Counted from the first letter of the stretch, positions 33,718-42,800 are shown. The stretch is DNA of 64,000 nucleotides from an uncultured Methanobrevibacter sp. (GCF_946184425.1 NZ_CAMHFP010000002.1:35354-99353), one strand, 5' to 3'. Notes: a model not told the origin generated them from the sequence alone. Made by a program: numbers and translations.

Positions 33718-33787
33718 TGTTAACCTATAATATGATATATTTATTAACAATGTAACCAAGAAATAGTATTAACTTTAAGGTGTTTTC

Positions 33788-34825
33788 ATGGATAAATCTC
33801 AAAAAAAGAATCTGTCTTTAAGTATTAATAATAGGAATATAAATATAATCTTTTTAATATTATTTATTTCCAATATCATTCTTTATGGGGCATTAATTAC
33901 TCATTATTCTTCTCATTATGAGGTATATTTTCATATGAGCAATCTTAATGACATATTTGCTATGGTTTCAGCAGTCATTATATTGGGATTTATCTCTACA
34001 AGATTGCCACAGTTTAGAAAATTGGGTGACAGTTCCATTTATGAAGTCAGCTACCTGATTATCTTTGGTATAGTGGGTATGGTTGTTTCTTATTTCAATA
34101 AAATCAGTAATTCTGAAGCATTTATAGCTCCTTTTTTTGATATGTTTAAAGTTTTATCTGTGATGTTGATTTTAATGATTATTGCAACTAAAACAAAACC
34201 TTTTAAAAACATGTTAAAAGGTAAATTCACCAAAAAAAATCTGTTTTTATGCTTTATAATATTCACTATTTTGGGATGTTTTGCATCTAAATATCATATT
34301 TATGTTGACAGTACTCCTGCAAATGTCCGATGTCTGATTATAATGGTTGGAGGATTGCTTGGAGGGCCTTTAGTTGGAATACCTTCTGCAATAATATCTG
34401 GAATATTCAGGTTTATTCAAGGGGGTCCTACAGCATTTCCATGTGCAGTTTCAACAGTTCTTGCGGGATTAATCGGAAGCATGATATTTGTCTGGAATGA
34501 CAGAAAGATTCTTCGCAGGTTACATGCAGTTATTTTAATGTTTCTCTTCATAGGATTAGAAATGTTGCTGATTGTGGTTTTGACACCTCCAAGTATATCA
34601 TTTGGTTATATTGAAGATGTTTATCCGTTGATGCTTTTTGCATCAGTGTTGGGAATGATTCTGTTTTTAATGATTGTCCGTGAACAGAAGGATAACAGTA
34701 AACATGATATAAGTTATGAGGAATTGAGAATTAATGAGCTTGAAAACACTCTGGATGAATATATGGACAAAGTTGACGATTTGCAGGAAGAAATAGATAA
34801 CTTGAAGAATGAGGATTCAGATTAA
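33788..34825 (+). CDS. Orphan 5TM-LYT sensor-like membrane protein
   Basis: 345 residues with seven or eight membrane segments. The motif stretch NVRCLIIMVGGLLGGPLVGIPSAIISG with RFIQGGPTAFPCAVSTVLAGL is the signature of the 5TMR_LYT sensor domain found in LytS/YhcK histidine kinases and diguanylate cyclases. Here no kinase or GGDEF domain follows; the C-terminal 50 residues are a coiled coil (ENTLDEYMDKVDDLQEEIDNLK). It may pass signals to a separate partner, plausibly the kinase-Hsp70 upstream. The last 9 nt overlap the convergent TPR-HIRAN gene. Confidence 0.82.
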   Translation: MDKSQKKNLSLSINNRNINIIFLILFISNIILYGALITHYSSHYEVYFHMSNLNDIFAMVSAVIILGFISTRLPQFRKLGDSSIYEVSYLIIFGIVGMVVSYFNKISNSEAFIAPFFDMFKVLSVMLILMIIATKTKPFKNMLKGKFTKKNLFLCFIIFTILGCFASKYHIYVDSTPANVRCLIIMVGGLLGGPLVGIPSAIISGIFRFIQGGPTAFPCAVSTVLAGLIGSMIFVWNDRKILRRLHAVILMFLFIGLEMLLIVVLTPPSISFGYIEDVYPLMLFASVLGMILFLMIVREQKDNSKHDISYEELRINELENTLDEYMDKVDDLQEEIDNLKNEDSD

Positions 34826-35641
34826 CCTGGCTACTGTATATTCGCCCAAAAAGTCAAACAGGATTTCAGCTTTTTGATTTTCATTGATTGATTTTTTAAT
34901 GTCACTTGCACTTTTTACTTCTTCAATTAATGTGTAATCGCTGTTTGCCACATAGCCGGCAATTTTCTCATTAAAAAAGACTGCTATTGCATCAGGATCA
35001 TGCTCGTTTTCAAGGTCTCTAATCAAATCAACAACGATTCCACTTTTTGGTGTAAAATTATAAAAGCCTGTTCCCGCAATTATAATTAAAATATCTGAGG
35101 TATTATTCAGATAATCAATTTGATTCTCTAATTCTTTAAGTCTGTCAAATTCATTATATGCCATCAGGTAGGCTTTTTGTGCTTCAACAAGATTTTCCAT
35201 GCCTTCAAGAATTTCGGCCTTTAAAAAATAGAATTCAGAGGGGTCTTCACTTTCAGGAAGGATATCTAATGCATCATCAATTAAAATAAGTGACTTATCG
35301 TAATTGCCTTCGGGGAAAAATGTGACTTTTGAAAAATCATACAGGCATTTTGCTTTATTTAATCTGATTTCTTGACAATCACAAAGGGATAATGCATTGT
35401 CAAAGCATTCAATAGATTTTTCATATTCTTTTAGATTATTTAAAATAATTCCTTTGAGATTCCAGTTTGAAAAGTCTTTATCATTTTCCAGTATCTTATC
35501 GATGTGTGTTAATGCTTTTTCATAATCTTTTTGATTAATCAAATGCTCAATTTTGGAAGTTTTTGAAACTTTGAATTTTGCCTGGTGTGTGCTGTCATCT
35601 GTTTTGTCATCAAAATCAATATAAAGATAATTATTTGTCAT
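34817..35641 (-). CDS. TPR protein with C-terminal HIRAN domain
   Basis: 274 residues from ATG 35641. Residues about 25-165 form TPR units (YEKALTHIDKILENDKDF, NLKEYEKSIECFDNALSL). Residues about 180-274 carry a HIRAN domain: DLIRDLENEHDPDAIAVFF and IAGYVANSDY match the pattern v-x-L-x-R-x-x-x-N-x-x-D-x-x-A-I-x-V. HIRAN is known as a DNA 3'-end-binding domain in HLTF and in bacterial/phage proteins. A TPR-HIRAN combination with no helicase suggests an adaptor at DNA ends or stalled forks. Cytosolic. Convergent with the sensor gene. Confidence 0.8.
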   Translation of the reverse strand: MTNNYLYIDFDDKTDDSTHQAKFKVSKTSKIEHLINQKDYEKALTHIDKILENDKDFSNWNLKGIILNNLKEYEKSIECFDNALSLCDCQEIRLNKAKCLYDFSKVTFFPEGNYDKSLILIDDALDILPESEDPSEFYFLKAEILEGMENLVEAQKAYLMAYNEFDRLKELENQIDYLNNTSDILIIIAGTGFYNFTPKSGIVVDLIRDLENEHDPDAIAVFFNEKIAGYVANSDYTLIEEVKSASDIKKSINENQKAEILFDFLGEYTVARLI

Positions 35642-35720
35642 GTTATCTCTCAATTGTATTTAAATTATAATATAAATGAATCTGCTAATTAATTATCAGT
35701 TTATCTTCATATTAAATGTT

Positions 35721-36104
35721 TTACTTTAAATTTATATCCATTTGTGCAAGATAACCTAAAAATGTGGTAATGAATAAAGTCACGACAAATGTTGAGAAAA
35801 AATGAATTGGGTATTCTCTAAAAATTAAATTGGGTGTATTTGGCAGTATTAAAATTGTAAAATCTAAAATTGCTGAAGTTAAAATGAATATGCATCCAGC
35901 TAGAAATCCTTCTATTACCTCATTTGAATTATAGTTTCTTATGTATAATATTCCAAAGATTGTTGTTGAAATAATGGATATTGTAGGCACAAGTATATTT
36001 ACATGAGGTAATCTTGATGTAAACAATGGATTTAAAAGTGTTGTTCCAAGGAATAACAAAATCCAGTTCAATATTCCGTATAATACTGCTTTTTTAAAAT
36101 TCAT
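35721..36104 (-). CDS. Four-helix membrane protein, unknown
   Basis: 127 residues with four hydrophobic segments: AVLYGILNWILLFLGTTLL, ILVPTISIISTTIFGILYI, FILTSAILDFTILILP and STFVVTLFITTFLGYLA. The N-terminal segment and the placing of an Asn and Trp resemble DUF-type four-helix methanogen proteins. No charged residues suggest transport. Solitary on the minus strand. Confidence 0.6.
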   Translation of the reverse strand: MNFKKAVLYGILNWILLFLGTTLLNPLFTSRLPHVNILVPTISIISTTIFGILYIRNYNSNEVIEGFLAGCIFILTSAILDFTILILPNTPNLIFREYPIHFFSTFVVTLFITTFLGYLAQMDINLK

Positions 36105-36360
36105 TATTAAAGTATTTCATTATATTTTTTAAATACTTTGCTATATTTATCAATAAATATTACAAATAATCATCAAGGCATACATTTTTAATCATTAATT
36201 TTTGTAATGTTTCGACTCTTTTTTATTTCTCATTTTGCCTTTCAGTTAAAAAGATGGACTTTCAATTGTGCTGCCGGTTTTTCAACTGATTTTTTTCATG
36301 GCATTGCATTCAATTTAATTTTACAAAACTTTTAATTATTTTAAAATCATACTTTAAAAT

Positions 36361-36882
36361 ATGTCTTTAATTGATTTAATGTATAAAAGGAGAAGTACAA
36401 GAAGATTTAATGATGAAGAGATTTCAAAAGAAGATCTTGATTTAATTCTTCAATCAGCACTTTTAGCTCCTTCCGCAATGAATAGAAAACCATGTAATTT
36501 CATGGTTGTTGAAAGAAAAGAAACTTTAAAGGAATTATCTGTTTGTAAGGAAGAAGGAGCAGGTTTGGTTGCTGGAGCTAAAAAAGCTATTGTTGTTATT
36601 GCTGATACGATGATTGCACCGGATACCTGGATTGAAGATTCTGCAATTGCACTTACACATATGCATTTGATGGCAACGGAGCTTGATATAGGTAGTTGCT
36701 GGATTCAAATTCGCTTAAGATCCAAAGACGGAAGGGATTCAGAAGAAATCATCAGAGATATTTTAAAAATAGATTCTCATTACAGGATTGCAGGCATTTT
36801 GGCATTAGGTCACAGTGATAAAATTCCAAAGCCACATGATGCAGATGATTTGGACAAGTCAAAAATACATTTCTTGGTTTAG
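36361..36882 (+). CDS. Nitroreductase family protein
   Basis: 173 residues. YKRRSTRRFND (FMN phosphate Arg cluster) and LLAPSAMNRKPCNFMVV are the family signature; ALGHSDKIPKPH near the C-terminus is the second FMN site. FMN-dependent NAD(P)H reductase; the cellular substrate is unknown, and F420-linked or iron-related reduction is possible. Upstream of the disulfide oxidoreductase at 36908 by 25 nt, so the two are probably an operon. Confidence 0.87.
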   Translation: MSLIDLMYKRRSTRRFNDEEISKEDLDLILQSALLAPSAMNRKPCNFMVVERKETLKELSVCKEEGAGLVAGAKKAIVVIADTMIAPDTWIEDSAIALTHMHLMATELDIGSCWIQIRLRSKDGRDSEEIIRDILKIDSHYRIAGILALGHSDKIPKPHDADDLDKSKIHFLV

Positions 36883-36907
36883 GTAAATTTTTACATGAGG
36901 TTAAATT

Positions 36908-38362
36908 ATGGATTATGATGTTATTTATATTGGAAGTGGAAATGCCGCATGGCAGGGTGGTCGTTTTTTAAGGAAAGCGGGGCTTAAAATATTGATTGTT
37001 GAGGAAAGTCTCTATGGAGGGACATGTGCAAACAGAGGATGCAACTCAAAGGCATTACTTGATGCACCATATGAGATAAAGGCTTTGGCTGATAACTTTG
37101 AAGGTGTTGGTAAAGCGGGAAACTTCGAAGTCGACTGGCCGGCCTTAATGAAATTCAAACAAAAACGTATTGGAAACATGGCTCCCTTTTTAGACGGTAA
37201 GTTCAAGGAATATGACCTGGATGTGGCTCATGGAAAAGGAGTAATTGTAGATGAACACACTGTTAAAGTTGGGGATGAAACATACACTACAGAAAAGATT
37301 GTTATTGCCACAGGTTTAAAGCCAATTATTCCTGACATTAAAGGCCATGAATATTTGCATGACAGCACTGACTTTTTGGATATTTCAGAACTTCCGAAAC
37401 ATGCAATAATTATAGGAGCTGGTTTTGTAGGTATGGAATTTGCATCTATACTGGCTGAAGCAGGTCTTGAAGCTGATGTGATTATTAGGGGAAACATGGC
37501 CTTAAAATATTTCCACCAGCCATATGTGCAGAAGGTAATCGGCATTTTAAAGGAGAAGAATATCAGATTCCATTTCAATGAAACAGTAAAAGAAGTAATA
37601 AAGGATGAAAATGTAATTATTGAAAATCCTGAAGATAGAATCCTCAATGTTGAAAAAGGATTGAATGTTGATGAGGATTTAAGAGATCCCGATGCAAAGA
37701 TAGACAATAAGGCATATGAAAATGCTTTCACAGTAAAGTGTGAAAGTGGATTAAGCATTACCGGAGACTACGTTATAGCTGCAATGGGAAGAGAGGCCAA
37801 CGTAGATGGCATAGGTCTTGAAAATGTTGGATTAACTTACACCAAATCCGGAATCAAAGTAAATGGACACCTTCAAACAAAAGTTCCAAATATTTATGCT
37901 TCAGGAGATGTTGCCGATACAGGCATTGCAAAACTGGTAACAGTTGCCATTCATCACTCAAAATATCTTGCAAAGGAATTGTTGGGCGAAGCGGATGAGA
38001 TTACATATCCTGTTGTGCCTGCTGTAGCTTATACTATTCCAAGGATTGCAACTGTAGGGGTTCCGGCATATGTTGCTGAGAAAAGCGATGAATATGATGT
38101 TCACCAGATAAGGTACGGTAATTCATATTCTCTTGAGCTTAAAAACGATACTACTGCTGAGGCTAAGGTAATTGTAGATAAGGGATTAAACATTGTAGGT
38201 GCAGAAATTTATGCAGCAGATGCTGAAAATGTAGCAAACATGTTCGCATTTATCATTAACAAAAAAATAACTCTTGAAGAACTTGATTACATGATTTATG
38301 CATTCCCTTCAAGCAGTTCAGTATGTTTGTACAAGTTGCATAATATCCATTATGACTTATAG
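36908..38362 (+). CDS. Dihydrolipoamide dehydrogenase/mercuric reductase-type flavoprotein
   Basis: 484 residues, GGTTAAATT before ATG. FAD motif YIGSGNAAWQGG, redox disulfide in GGTCANRGCNSKALL (C-x4-C), NADH motif GAGFVGMEFA and the FAD-binding loop YASGDVADTG. The dimer domain carries YTIPRIATVG. The residues AWQ near the N-terminus and the replaced P (NSK instead of PSK) are unusual. Lacking the lipoamide-complex genes nearby, it may reduce a thiol carrier or metal. Terminated by the hairpin at 38361. Confidence 0.88.
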   Translation: MDYDVIYIGSGNAAWQGGRFLRKAGLKILIVEESLYGGTCANRGCNSKALLDAPYEIKALADNFEGVGKAGNFEVDWPALMKFKQKRIGNMAPFLDGKFKEYDLDVAHGKGVIVDEHTVKVGDETYTTEKIVIATGLKPIIPDIKGHEYLHDSTDFLDISELPKHAIIIGAGFVGMEFASILAEAGLEADVIIRGNMALKYFHQPYVQKVIGILKEKNIRFHFNETVKEVIKDENVIIENPEDRILNVEKGLNVDEDLRDPDAKIDNKAYENAFTVKCESGLSITGDYVIAAMGREANVDGIGLENVGLTYTKSGIKVNGHLQTKVPNIYASGDVADTGIAKLVTVAIHHSKYLAKELLGEADEITYPVVPAVAYTIPRIATVGVPAYVAEKSDEYDVHQIRYGNSYSLELKNDTTAEAKVIVDKGLNIVGAEIYAADAENVANMFAFIINKKITLEELDYMIYAFPSSSSVCLYKLHNIHYDL

Positions 38363-38396
38363 CATGGGTTTAACCTGTGCTTTCTATCTTTTTTTC
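38361..38396 (+). terminator. Hairpin terminator after the disulfide oxidoreductase
   Basis: AGCATGGGTT and AACCTGTGCT (38361-38380) form a 10-bp stem with two wobble pairs and a single-base loop, followed by TTTCTATCTTTTTTT. The stem overlaps the stop codon. Confidence 0.6.
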
Positions 38397-38474
38397 ATTT
38401 TGAGGATTGATTTTAGAAAAAATTTATTAAGTATAACTTAGTAATTAACATATATTATTTTGAACGTGATTTTT

Positions 38475-38804
38475 ATGACAGATGAAAAAATTACTTATGA
38501 TGATATTAAAAACTATGAAAAATTATTCACATTGGCACCATCATTTCTGCTTGAAAGATGGGCTAAAAAGAATACCAATATGGTTTCAAAGTTTGAATCA
38601 AGAGTTCAAGACCAATTGCACAAGTTAAATGATGGTAATAAAAGAAAATTGGATTTAATTTTGAATAGTCCTGTAGAAGATTTGCAGGCCATTATGGCTG
38701 ATGCATACGAAAAATCCAATAAAAAACAATATAAGATATTGGCTAATCCAAAATATATGGAGTTTATAGAACTGAATTTGGATGAAATTAGAAAAATGGT
38801 TTAG
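38475..38804 (+). CDS. Hypothetical helical protein
   Basis: 109 residues from ATG 38475 with GTGAT 4 nt before it. Entirely alpha-helical by composition: KNYEKLFTLAPSFLLERWAK and EFIELNLDEIRKMV. Cytosolic, slightly basic. No recognised family. Clear terminator upstream suggests an independent transcript. Confidence 0.5.
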   Translation: MTDEKITYDDIKNYEKLFTLAPSFLLERWAKKNTNMVSKFESRVQDQLHKLNDGNKRKLDLILNSPVEDLQAIMADAYEKSNKKQYKILANPKYMEFIELNLDEIRKMV

Positions 38805-38824
38805 TATTGTAATGTTTTACAATT

Positions 38825-39874
38825 CTAACTCTTTTTTGGTATTTCTGATTTCACATCCCATTTTGCAGAACGGTTAATAAAACATGTGGAAGTTTTTTTC
38901 CAATAGCAGTTGTTGCATGTTTTGCATTTGGTCTCACCGTTGCCTTCAAGTTGCCAATCGACCAAAAAGCTAGGGTCTGCTACAAAAGGTCTTTGCATTG
39001 AAATGTAGTCAATATCTGTTGTGTTTAAAATTTCATTAATCTGATTTTGAGTTGTTGCTCCACCACCTAAAATAACCGGAATATTCACATTTTTAATTAT
39101 CTGTTCGCTGGCTTCAATTAAAGGATTTTTTTCTTTGTTTTCGCGTGTGAAGAATTGTGGTGAACGTGGACGAGTAATCTGAAGTGAATCCGCTCCATAT
39201 TTTTCCAAAATTTTAGCTACCTCAATTGTTTCTGTCAAGGTCATTCCATTTGTTGTTCCATCAAATGCATTTAAACGGCAGTTAATATGCAAATTTGTTG
39301 TTTCTTTAATGACTTTGATTATTTCAAGAACTATTTTCAAGCGGTTTAATGTGCTTCCGCCGTATCTGTCTTTGCGTGAGTTGAAGTTCGGATTTATGAA
39401 TCTGGACAAAAAGTAGTAGTTTCCAAGACCTATCTGAATGCCGTCAAAACCTCCATAATCGAATTTTTGAGCAGCCATAATCATATCTGTCTGGATTTTT
39501 CTTATGTCTTCTATAGACACATCATCAATAGCTATGTTCTGTTCAGTTTTTTTACTGTACTGAACCATTCCCAACTGTGCAAATATGGGAACGTCATATA
39601 CGTGAACGAGATCTGTCAGGTCACGGGCTTCACGTACAAACCTGGCATAATTGGTGGTATTTGAATATTTGGAAAAAACATCCCTTGGATACAAGGAGTA
39701 CAATTCTGTAATTATCAGTCCGACACCGCTTGCGGCGATATTTTCATATCTGTTATAGATTTCAGGTGTTAAATTCCCTGTTTTTTCTCTTTCAGATTCC
39801 CATAAACCAGTTCTTACAATTCTGCTATTAAGTTTCAAGTCTCCAAATTCACAATAATCAAATAAGTCCTTCAT
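38825..39874 (-). CDS. Old-yellow-enzyme family flavin oxidoreductase, copy 1
   Basis: 349 residues. TIM-barrel OYE fold with FMN/substrate loops: GDLKLNSRIVRTGLWES, GFDGIQIGLGNYYFLSRF, and CNLGGGATT-like VILGGGATT. A C-terminal Cys cluster (CKTCNNCYWKKTSTC) is like the Fe-S site of 2,4-dienoyl-CoA reductase-type OYEs, though the FAD/NADPH domain that normally follows is absent. A close paralogue is at 56106. Reduces an activated alkene or acts in flavin transfer; substrate unknown. Alternative function: trimethylamine dehydrogenase-like. Confidence 0.85.
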   Translation of the reverse strand: MKDLFDYCEFGDLKLNSRIVRTGLWESEREKTGNLTPEIYNRYENIAASGVGLIITELYSLYPRDVFSKYSNTTNYARFVREARDLTDLVHVYDVPIFAQLGMVQYSKKTEQNIAIDDVSIEDIRKIQTDMIMAAQKFDYGGFDGIQIGLGNYYFLSRFINPNFNSRKDRYGGSTLNRLKIVLEIIKVIKETTNLHINCRLNAFDGTTNGMTLTETIEVAKILEKYGADSLQITRPRSPQFFTRENKEKNPLIEASEQIIKNVNIPVILGGGATTQNQINEILNTTDIDYISMQRPFVADPSFLVDWQLEGNGETKCKTCNNCYWKKTSTCFINRSAKWDVKSEIPKKS

Positions 39875-39912
39875 GGTTATTAATATAATATAAAATAATA
39901 TAAATATTAATC

Positions 39913-40173
39913 ATGTCAGTAGAAAGATGCCCACATTGCAATAAGATATTGTCTCCTCAGGAGTCAGTCTGCAGCAATTGTGGCAAAAAGGTTAAAAATC
40001 CAAATATAGGAAAAATTAATTCCATATATCATAAAAGCAATGTAGCAACATTGATTTTCTTTGCCGTGTTTCTGGTTGTGGCTTTGATATATGCATTTGT
40101 TGACTGGATTTTGGCCATTATTGTTGGTGTTGTTTTGATGGGTTTATTTATGTATTTAATATTTAAACGGTGA
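39913..40173 (+). CDS. Zinc-ribbon small membrane protein
   Basis: 86 residues. Zinc ribbon CPHCNKILSPQESVCSNCGK at residues 6-25, then two membrane segments (VATLIFFAVFLVVALIYAFV, WILAIIVGVVLMGLFMYLI). Six nucleotides separate it from the MarR gene, so the two are co-transcribed. Membrane-tethered zinc ribbon of unknown role, possibly partner to the regulator. Confidence 0.7.
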   Translation: MSVERCPHCNKILSPQESVCSNCGKKVKNPNIGKINSIYHKSNVATLIFFAVFLVVALIYAFVDWILAIIVGVVLMGLFMYLIFKR

Positions 40174-40179
40174 AAAATT

Positions 40180-40629
40180 ATGAATGATCTGAATTTTGAT
40201 GATGAAAGAATCCTTTTTACACCATTGATTCTTTATATTGATTATATTTATTTGCTTCACAATGACTATTTAAAAAAGACTTATAAGGACTTGACTCCCA
40301 GTGATGTGACATATCTGATTAATATTTTTTATCATCAGAACTGTTCACAAAGGGACTTGGCAGAGCTTTTGTTTGTTTCAGAGTCAAATGTGGCTCAGAT
40401 AATTAAAAAATTGGAAAAAAAGGAATATATTGTCAGAGTTCCTGATGATAAAAATAAAAGTAGAAAAATAATTAATTTAACTTCTAAAGGCAAAAATACA
40501 GTTTTCATGATTATAAAAGGAATGTATGAATGGGAAGGCGAATTTTTCAAGGATTATAATCCTGAGGATGTTGAAAACTTTAAGAAAATGTTATATGAAT
40601 ATTCACAAAAAACAATCAATTCAATCTAA
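40180..40629 (+). CDS. MarR-family transcriptional regulator
   Basis: 149 residues, GGTGA before ATG. Winged helix with the recognition segment CSQRDLAELLFVSESNVAQI and the wing KKEYIVRVPDDKNKSRKIIN, typical of MarR (D-x-R/K-x-x-x). MarR proteins sense small molecules or oxidants and bind 16-20-bp palindromes. A perfect palindrome at 40667-40685, just after its stop, is a strong candidate for its operator, which would control the downstream stress genes. Confidence 0.88.
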   Translation: MNDLNFDDERILFTPLILYIDYIYLLHNDYLKKTYKDLTPSDVTYLINIFYHQNCSQRDLAELLFVSESNVAQIIKKLEKKEYIVRVPDDKNKSRKIINLTSKGKNTVFMIIKGMYEWEGEFFKDYNPEDVENFKKMLYEYSQKTINSI

Positions 40630-40666
40630 ATATTTATATGGTGAGGTTTACATAATTATAAATTAA

Positions 40667-40685
40667 GACTTAAGGTACTTAAGTC
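40667..40685 (+). promoter_or_regulatory. Palindromic operator, candidate MarR site
   Basis: GACTTAAG-GTA-CTTAAGTC is a perfect 8-bp inverted repeat. It lies 37 bp after the MarR stop and 18 bp before the bacterioferritin-like start. Near-symmetric 19-bp sequence fits a MarR dimer. TATA-like sequence (ATTATAAATT) overlaps its left edge. Confidence 0.6.
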
Positions 40686-40702
40686 ATTCTTTAGGTGATA
40701 TT

Positions 40703-41182
40703 ATGGCTGATAAAGAAAAAACAATTGAAGTATTACAAGCTATTGTAACCGGATTATCTGCAAATTCATTTGGACACAGAATTCAATCAAAAATATTTGC
40801 GGGATTAGGATTCCAATCTTTAGGAGACAAATATACTACCCATGCAACTGAAGAAATGGACTTTGTAGAACAATTCATGGACCGTATCTTAGATTTAGGC
40901 GGAGAAATCAAACAGGAAGCTCAAGAAGCTAAACCTATTTATACTGACATTGTTGAGTTCATTGAAGCAGATTATCAGGTATCTGTTGAAGGTATTGCAT
41001 TTTTAAATGAAGTAATGGACTCAGGCATTTTTGATGCAACCACTTATGACTTAATGAAAGAATATCTTAAAGATGAAGAAGAGGACATGTACTGGAGCGA
41101 ACAGCAATTGGATTTATGCAAAATGATTGGTAAACAAAATTACTTGACCCAATTATTAATAAACGACCAAAACGCAGAATAG
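40703..41182 (+). CDS. Bacterioferritin/ferritin-like protein
   Basis: 159 residues, TTTAGGTGAT before ATG. Four-helix ferritin-like fold: EEMDFVEQFMDRILDLGGE and DEEEDMYWSEQQLDLCKMIG carry the Glu/His metal ligands (Y..HatEEMdfvE pattern). Length and ends (QNYLTQLL) fit bacterioferritin rather than Dps. Stores iron and consumes H2O2/O2 at its diiron site; haem ligand Met cannot be assigned. Next to the MarR operator, followed by the MBL gene 6 nt later. Confidence 0.82.
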   Translation: MADKEKTIEVLQAIVTGLSANSFGHRIQSKIFAGLGFQSLGDKYTTHATEEMDFVEQFMDRILDLGGEIKQEAQEAKPIYTDIVEFIEADYQVSVEGIAFLNEVMDSGIFDATTYDLMKEYLKDEEEDMYWSEQQLDLCKMIGKQNYLTQLLINDQNAE

Positions 41183-41188
41183 ATTACT

Positions 41189-41968
41189 ATGAAAATCAAA
41201 GCTGTAAAAAATATTGAAAACGGTTTCATGACTCAGGGATTTGCTTTTGGTGGAGAAGAAGGTCCTGAAAAATTTGATAATTCCATCAAATATCGTTCAA
41301 GCATTCAAAACTTTTTAATTGACACTGGTGATGATGTTATTTTAGTTGATACAGGTGTTCCAAACACATTTCCAATTAACGAACCAGATGAATCAACTCC
41401 ATTATTTATGGGAGATAAATTCACTGAATATTTAACTTCCCTTAAAGAATTAGGCTATGATAAGGAAGATGTTACTAAAATTATTCTTACCCACAAACAT
41501 ATTGACCATTCAGGTGAAATAAAACAGTTCCCAAATGCTAAAGTTTACCTGTCAAAAACAGAAGCGGAAGCATTAAATCTTGAAGGGGACAATATTGTTC
41601 CTGTCGAGTTTACTGACGGCACTTATCACAACTTTGAAAAATCACAAAAAATCGTAGATGGTGTATACTTAATAGAAGCAGTTGGCCACACTATGGGTAA
41701 CAGTTTAGTAATTGCAGAAGATGATGGATTATTCTACATGTTCCAAGGAGACATTACATATACTGATGAAGCATTGTATGCAAATAAGCTTTCTACTGTT
41801 TTTGAAGATATTGAAAAAGCAAGGGAAGCATTAGACAATGTTCGTGAATTTGTAAAAAATAATCCAACAGTATATTTATCAACCCATACACCATTAGGTC
41901 ATGAGAATCTGGAAAACAAATCAGTTATTGATTTGGAAAATCCCCCAGAAAGTATTTATCCAGAATAG
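41189..41968 (+). CDS. MBL-fold metallo-hydrolase
   Basis: 259 residues. Metal-binding motif ILTHKHIDHSGEI (H-x-H-x-D-H) near residue 102, then further ligands EAVGHTMGNSL, FQGDITYT and STHTPLGH. Resembles AHL-lactonase/class-B hydrolases; no rubredoxin or flavodoxin domain as in flavodiiron proteins. Cytosolic. In operon with the ferritin-like gene; its substrate may be a thioester or lactone produced under stress. Confidence 0.85.
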   Translation: MKIKAVKNIENGFMTQGFAFGGEEGPEKFDNSIKYRSSIQNFLIDTGDDVILVDTGVPNTFPINEPDESTPLFMGDKFTEYLTSLKELGYDKEDVTKIILTHKHIDHSGEIKQFPNAKVYLSKTEAEALNLEGDNIVPVEFTDGTYHNFEKSQKIVDGVYLIEAVGHTMGNSLVIAEDDGLFYMFQGDITYTDEALYANKLSTVFEDIEKAREALDNVREFVKNNPTVYLSTHTPLGHENLENKSVIDLENPPESIYPE

Positions 41969-42005
41969 ATACTTTCAAATTCTTTTTTTTTTAAAGGTTT
42001 TTTTA

Positions 42006-42767
42006 ATGAAAATATTATATTTTACATCAACTGGGAATAATCTATATATTTCTCAAAAACTGGGCGGTGAATTGCTGAGCATCCCCAAACTTGTGAAAAA
42101 CAATGAATTTGATATTCAAGATGAATGTGTGGGCATTGTTTTTCCAGTATTTTTCGCTAATTCACCAAAAATGCTTCGTGAATTTCTAAAAAAAGTTAAT
42201 ATAAAAACTGATTATCTGTTCATTATAACTTCATACGGTTCTGACGGTGATCAGAATGCACTGAGAATAATGATTGAAACTCTCCAAAATAGGGGCATTC
42301 ATGTAAATTATGCCAATTCTGTTTTGATGGTTGATAATTTCCTTCCAATGTTTGACATGGCTGAAGAAAAGAAAATTAAAAAAGATGAGGACATTGATGC
42401 TCAAATTGAATCTATTAAAGAGGATATAGATTTGAGAAAGGATTTTAGACTATCCAAAAAGATGTTTACAGACATTCCAAATATTGAAGATGTTTTGGAA
42501 AAAACAATGATTTCAAAGTTCCATATATCAGTCAGTGAAGATTGCACCAATTGCCAAATTTGTAGCAGGGTCTGTCCTAGAGGAAATATTGCATTTGCTG
42601 ATGAAAAACCGGTTATAGGTGAAAATTGTGAGTTCTGTCTTGGCTGTGTACATCACTGCAAAAATAATGTTTTGACGATAAATGATGAAAAAAACAGCTC
42701 TGAAAGATTCAGAAATCCTCACATTAAGCTTTCTCAAATCATTAAAAGTAACAATGTTTTAACATAA
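42006..42767 (+). CDS. EFR1-family flavodoxin-ferredoxin protein
   Basis: 253 residues from ATG 42006; the track opens earlier inside the MBL gene. Flavodoxin-like N-terminus (ILYFTSTGNNLYISQKLG, then YGSDGDQNALR) and two [4Fe-4S] motifs at the C-terminus, CTNCQICSRVCPRGNI and CEFCLGCVHHC. Acts as a cytosolic electron-transfer hub. The T-rich string before it may be a weak terminator. Continues the redox cluster after the MBL gene, probably responding to the MarR operator. Confidence 0.88.
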   Translation: MKILYFTSTGNNLYISQKLGGELLSIPKLVKNNEFDIQDECVGIVFPVFFANSPKMLREFLKKVNIKTDYLFIITSYGSDGDQNALRIMIETLQNRGIHVNYANSVLMVDNFLPMFDMAEEKKIKKDEDIDAQIESIKEDIDLRKDFRLSKKMFTDIPNIEDVLEKTMISKFHISVSEDCTNCQICSRVCPRGNIAFADEKPVIGENCEFCLGCVHHCKNNVLTINDEKNSSERFRNPHIKLSQIIKSNNVLT

Positions 42768-42800
42768 GATTAATTTAATAGTTTTCCCATAATTAGATTC

